Assembly (NCBI RefSeq): GCF_020164955.1
Contig: NZ_JAIUHG010000035.1
Span: 1-62,234, forward strand
Direction: 5' to 3'
DNA from: Mesorhizobium sp. CA8
GTDB lineage: Bacteria > Pseudomonadota > Alphaproteobacteria > Rhizobiales > Rhizobiaceae
DNA length: 62,234 bases
Shown: piece after piece, positions 61,773 to 62,234 of the stretch
Position numbering within the stretch: the stretch's first letter is position 1
Layout: each line of letters starts with the position of its first letter
Program-made: the position numbers and the translations under genes
Notes under the pieces: generated by a model
Seen by the model: the letters and a program-made list of their open reading frames with translations, nothing else
What the model was told of the DNA's origin: nothing
Databases searched by the model: none

Positions 61773-61990
61773 CCAGCGTCACGGAAGTCTTCCACTCGCG
61801 CGACAAACTTGGCGAGGTTCCGGTGTGGGATGTGGCCGAGCAGGCGCTCTATTGGGTCGATATCGAGGGCAAGCGGCTGCGCCAGGGCTGTCTGTGCCAT
61901 TTTGACCAGCCACGAGGAGGTACAGTTCGGCCGGGATGCGGAGCGACCGCGCCGGAAGCCTGGGCAGATGAAGCTTTGGATCGACCTTAA
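61769..61990 (+). pseudogene. Truncated SMP-30/gluconolactonase-like gene
   Basis: The ATG at 61769 overlaps the epimerase stop. The first 40 or so residues (LGEVPVWDVAEQALYWVDIEG) match the metal-binding first blade of SMP-30 lactonases. After about position 61900 the similarity ends, and the frame stops at 61990. A full enzyme has about 290 residues, so at least 85% is lost. The enzyme would have opened the sugar lactone made by the dehydrogenase. Confidence 0.8.
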
Positions 61991-62033
61991 TGCTAGGCAG
62001 CTTGCTCTTCGCCGACCTTGCGATCACTTTCCG

Positions 62034-62234
62034 CTAAGGCATCGTTGCTGCCTGATGGGCCGTCATGGCGGCCATGTCCATGTTCAGGTGGCCCATGATC
62101 CAGATTGAGCCCAAAACCACCAGCGCCACGATCAGGACGCCGAAGGCGAGGGCGAGGACATTGTTGGTATTGTCGGGGCCTGTGGTGAGGTGCAGGAAGA
62201 AGACGAGGTGCACGCCCATCTGCGCGATGGCGAG
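62034..62234 (-). CDS. cyoD: Cytochrome o ubiquinol oxidase subunit IV, C-terminal part
   Basis: The minus-strand frame enters from the window edge and ends at a TAG at 62034. The visible 66 residues hold VHLVFFLHLTTGPDN, LALAFGVLIVALVVLGSIWI and MGHLNMDM, matching the two C-terminal helices of CyoD, including the FLH motif. The N-terminus is outside the window. CyoD is a small inner-membrane subunit of the terminal oxidase. It is unrelated to the sugar locus. Confidence 0.88.
   Translation of the reverse strand, partial: LAIAQMGVHLVFFLHLTTGPDNTNNVLALAFGVLIVALVVLGSIWIMGHLNMDMAAMTAHQAATMP

Noticed and set aside
1..62234. CRISPR arrays, rRNA genes, complete insertion sequences and complete prophage
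   Set aside because: No regularly spaced direct repeats, rRNA signatures, intact transposase or phage structural genes were seen.

Overview
The window looks like chromosomal DNA of a Mesorhizobium-like member of the Rhizobiales (Alphaproteobacteria). This rests on the high-GC coding style, the Omp2-type porin, the many class III nucleotide cyclases, rhizobial-style sugar and peptide ABC operons, NodB-, NodC- and NodS-like enzymes, and two copies of an AAACCGGTTCC-type rhizobial intergenic repeat. The genus is an inference; no rRNA or marker gene is present.

Layout. 1-6.8 kb is a worn accessory edge: a broken tRNA-Ser, a porin with a clear terminator, a TPR-sulfotransferase, an AT-richer orphan antitoxin-like gene, a truncated tyrosine recombinase and about 1 kb of non-coding debris. 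6.8-12.1 kb is a compact four-gene operon: coiled-coil protein, inner-membrane OmpA-like protein with four BON-like repeats, Rab/Ras-like small GTPase and class III adenylyl cyclase. 12.2-16.3 kb has a second cyclase and an MscS-type channel. 16.7-31.6 kb mixes glycan genes (four glycosyltransferases, a polysaccharide deacetylase, a nucleotide-sugar dehydrogenase) with cyclic-nucleotide genes (a cNMP-binding protein, a metallo-beta-lactamase-fold hydrolase, a DUF3095 cyclase-like protein, a cyclase) and an ABC exporter whose ATPase motifs are mostly destroyed. 31.7-37.7 kb is a complete peptide/opine-type ABC operon. 37.9-50.2 kb holds a methyltransferase, another cyclase, unknown proteins, an acetyltransferase, a three-enzyme fusion (GT2 + NodS-like methyltransferase + NodB-like deacetylase), a large zinc-ribbon/cyclase/AAA/TPR protein and a peroxiredoxin-like protein. 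51.3-61.9 kb is a sugar-acid locus: D-galactonate dehydratase and its GntR regulator face an AraFGH-type transporter, a dehydrogenase, a second sugar ABC transporter, a frameshifted aldose epimerase and a truncated SMP-30 lactonase. The window ends in the C-terminus of CyoD.

How the parts fit. Five class III cyclases, one cyclase-like protein, one cNMP-binding protein and one possible phosphodiesterase lie within about 38 kb, interleaved with genes for surface glycans, which suggests cAMP-linked control of the envelope. The most unusual candidates are the small-GTPase/OmpA/cyclase operon, the catalytically degenerate ABC exporter and the NodC/NodS/NodB-like fusion. The sugar locus reads as oxidative, non-phosphorylating use of galactose or arabinose, controlled from a palindromic operator, but its distal end is eroded and lacks an ATPase for the second transporter.
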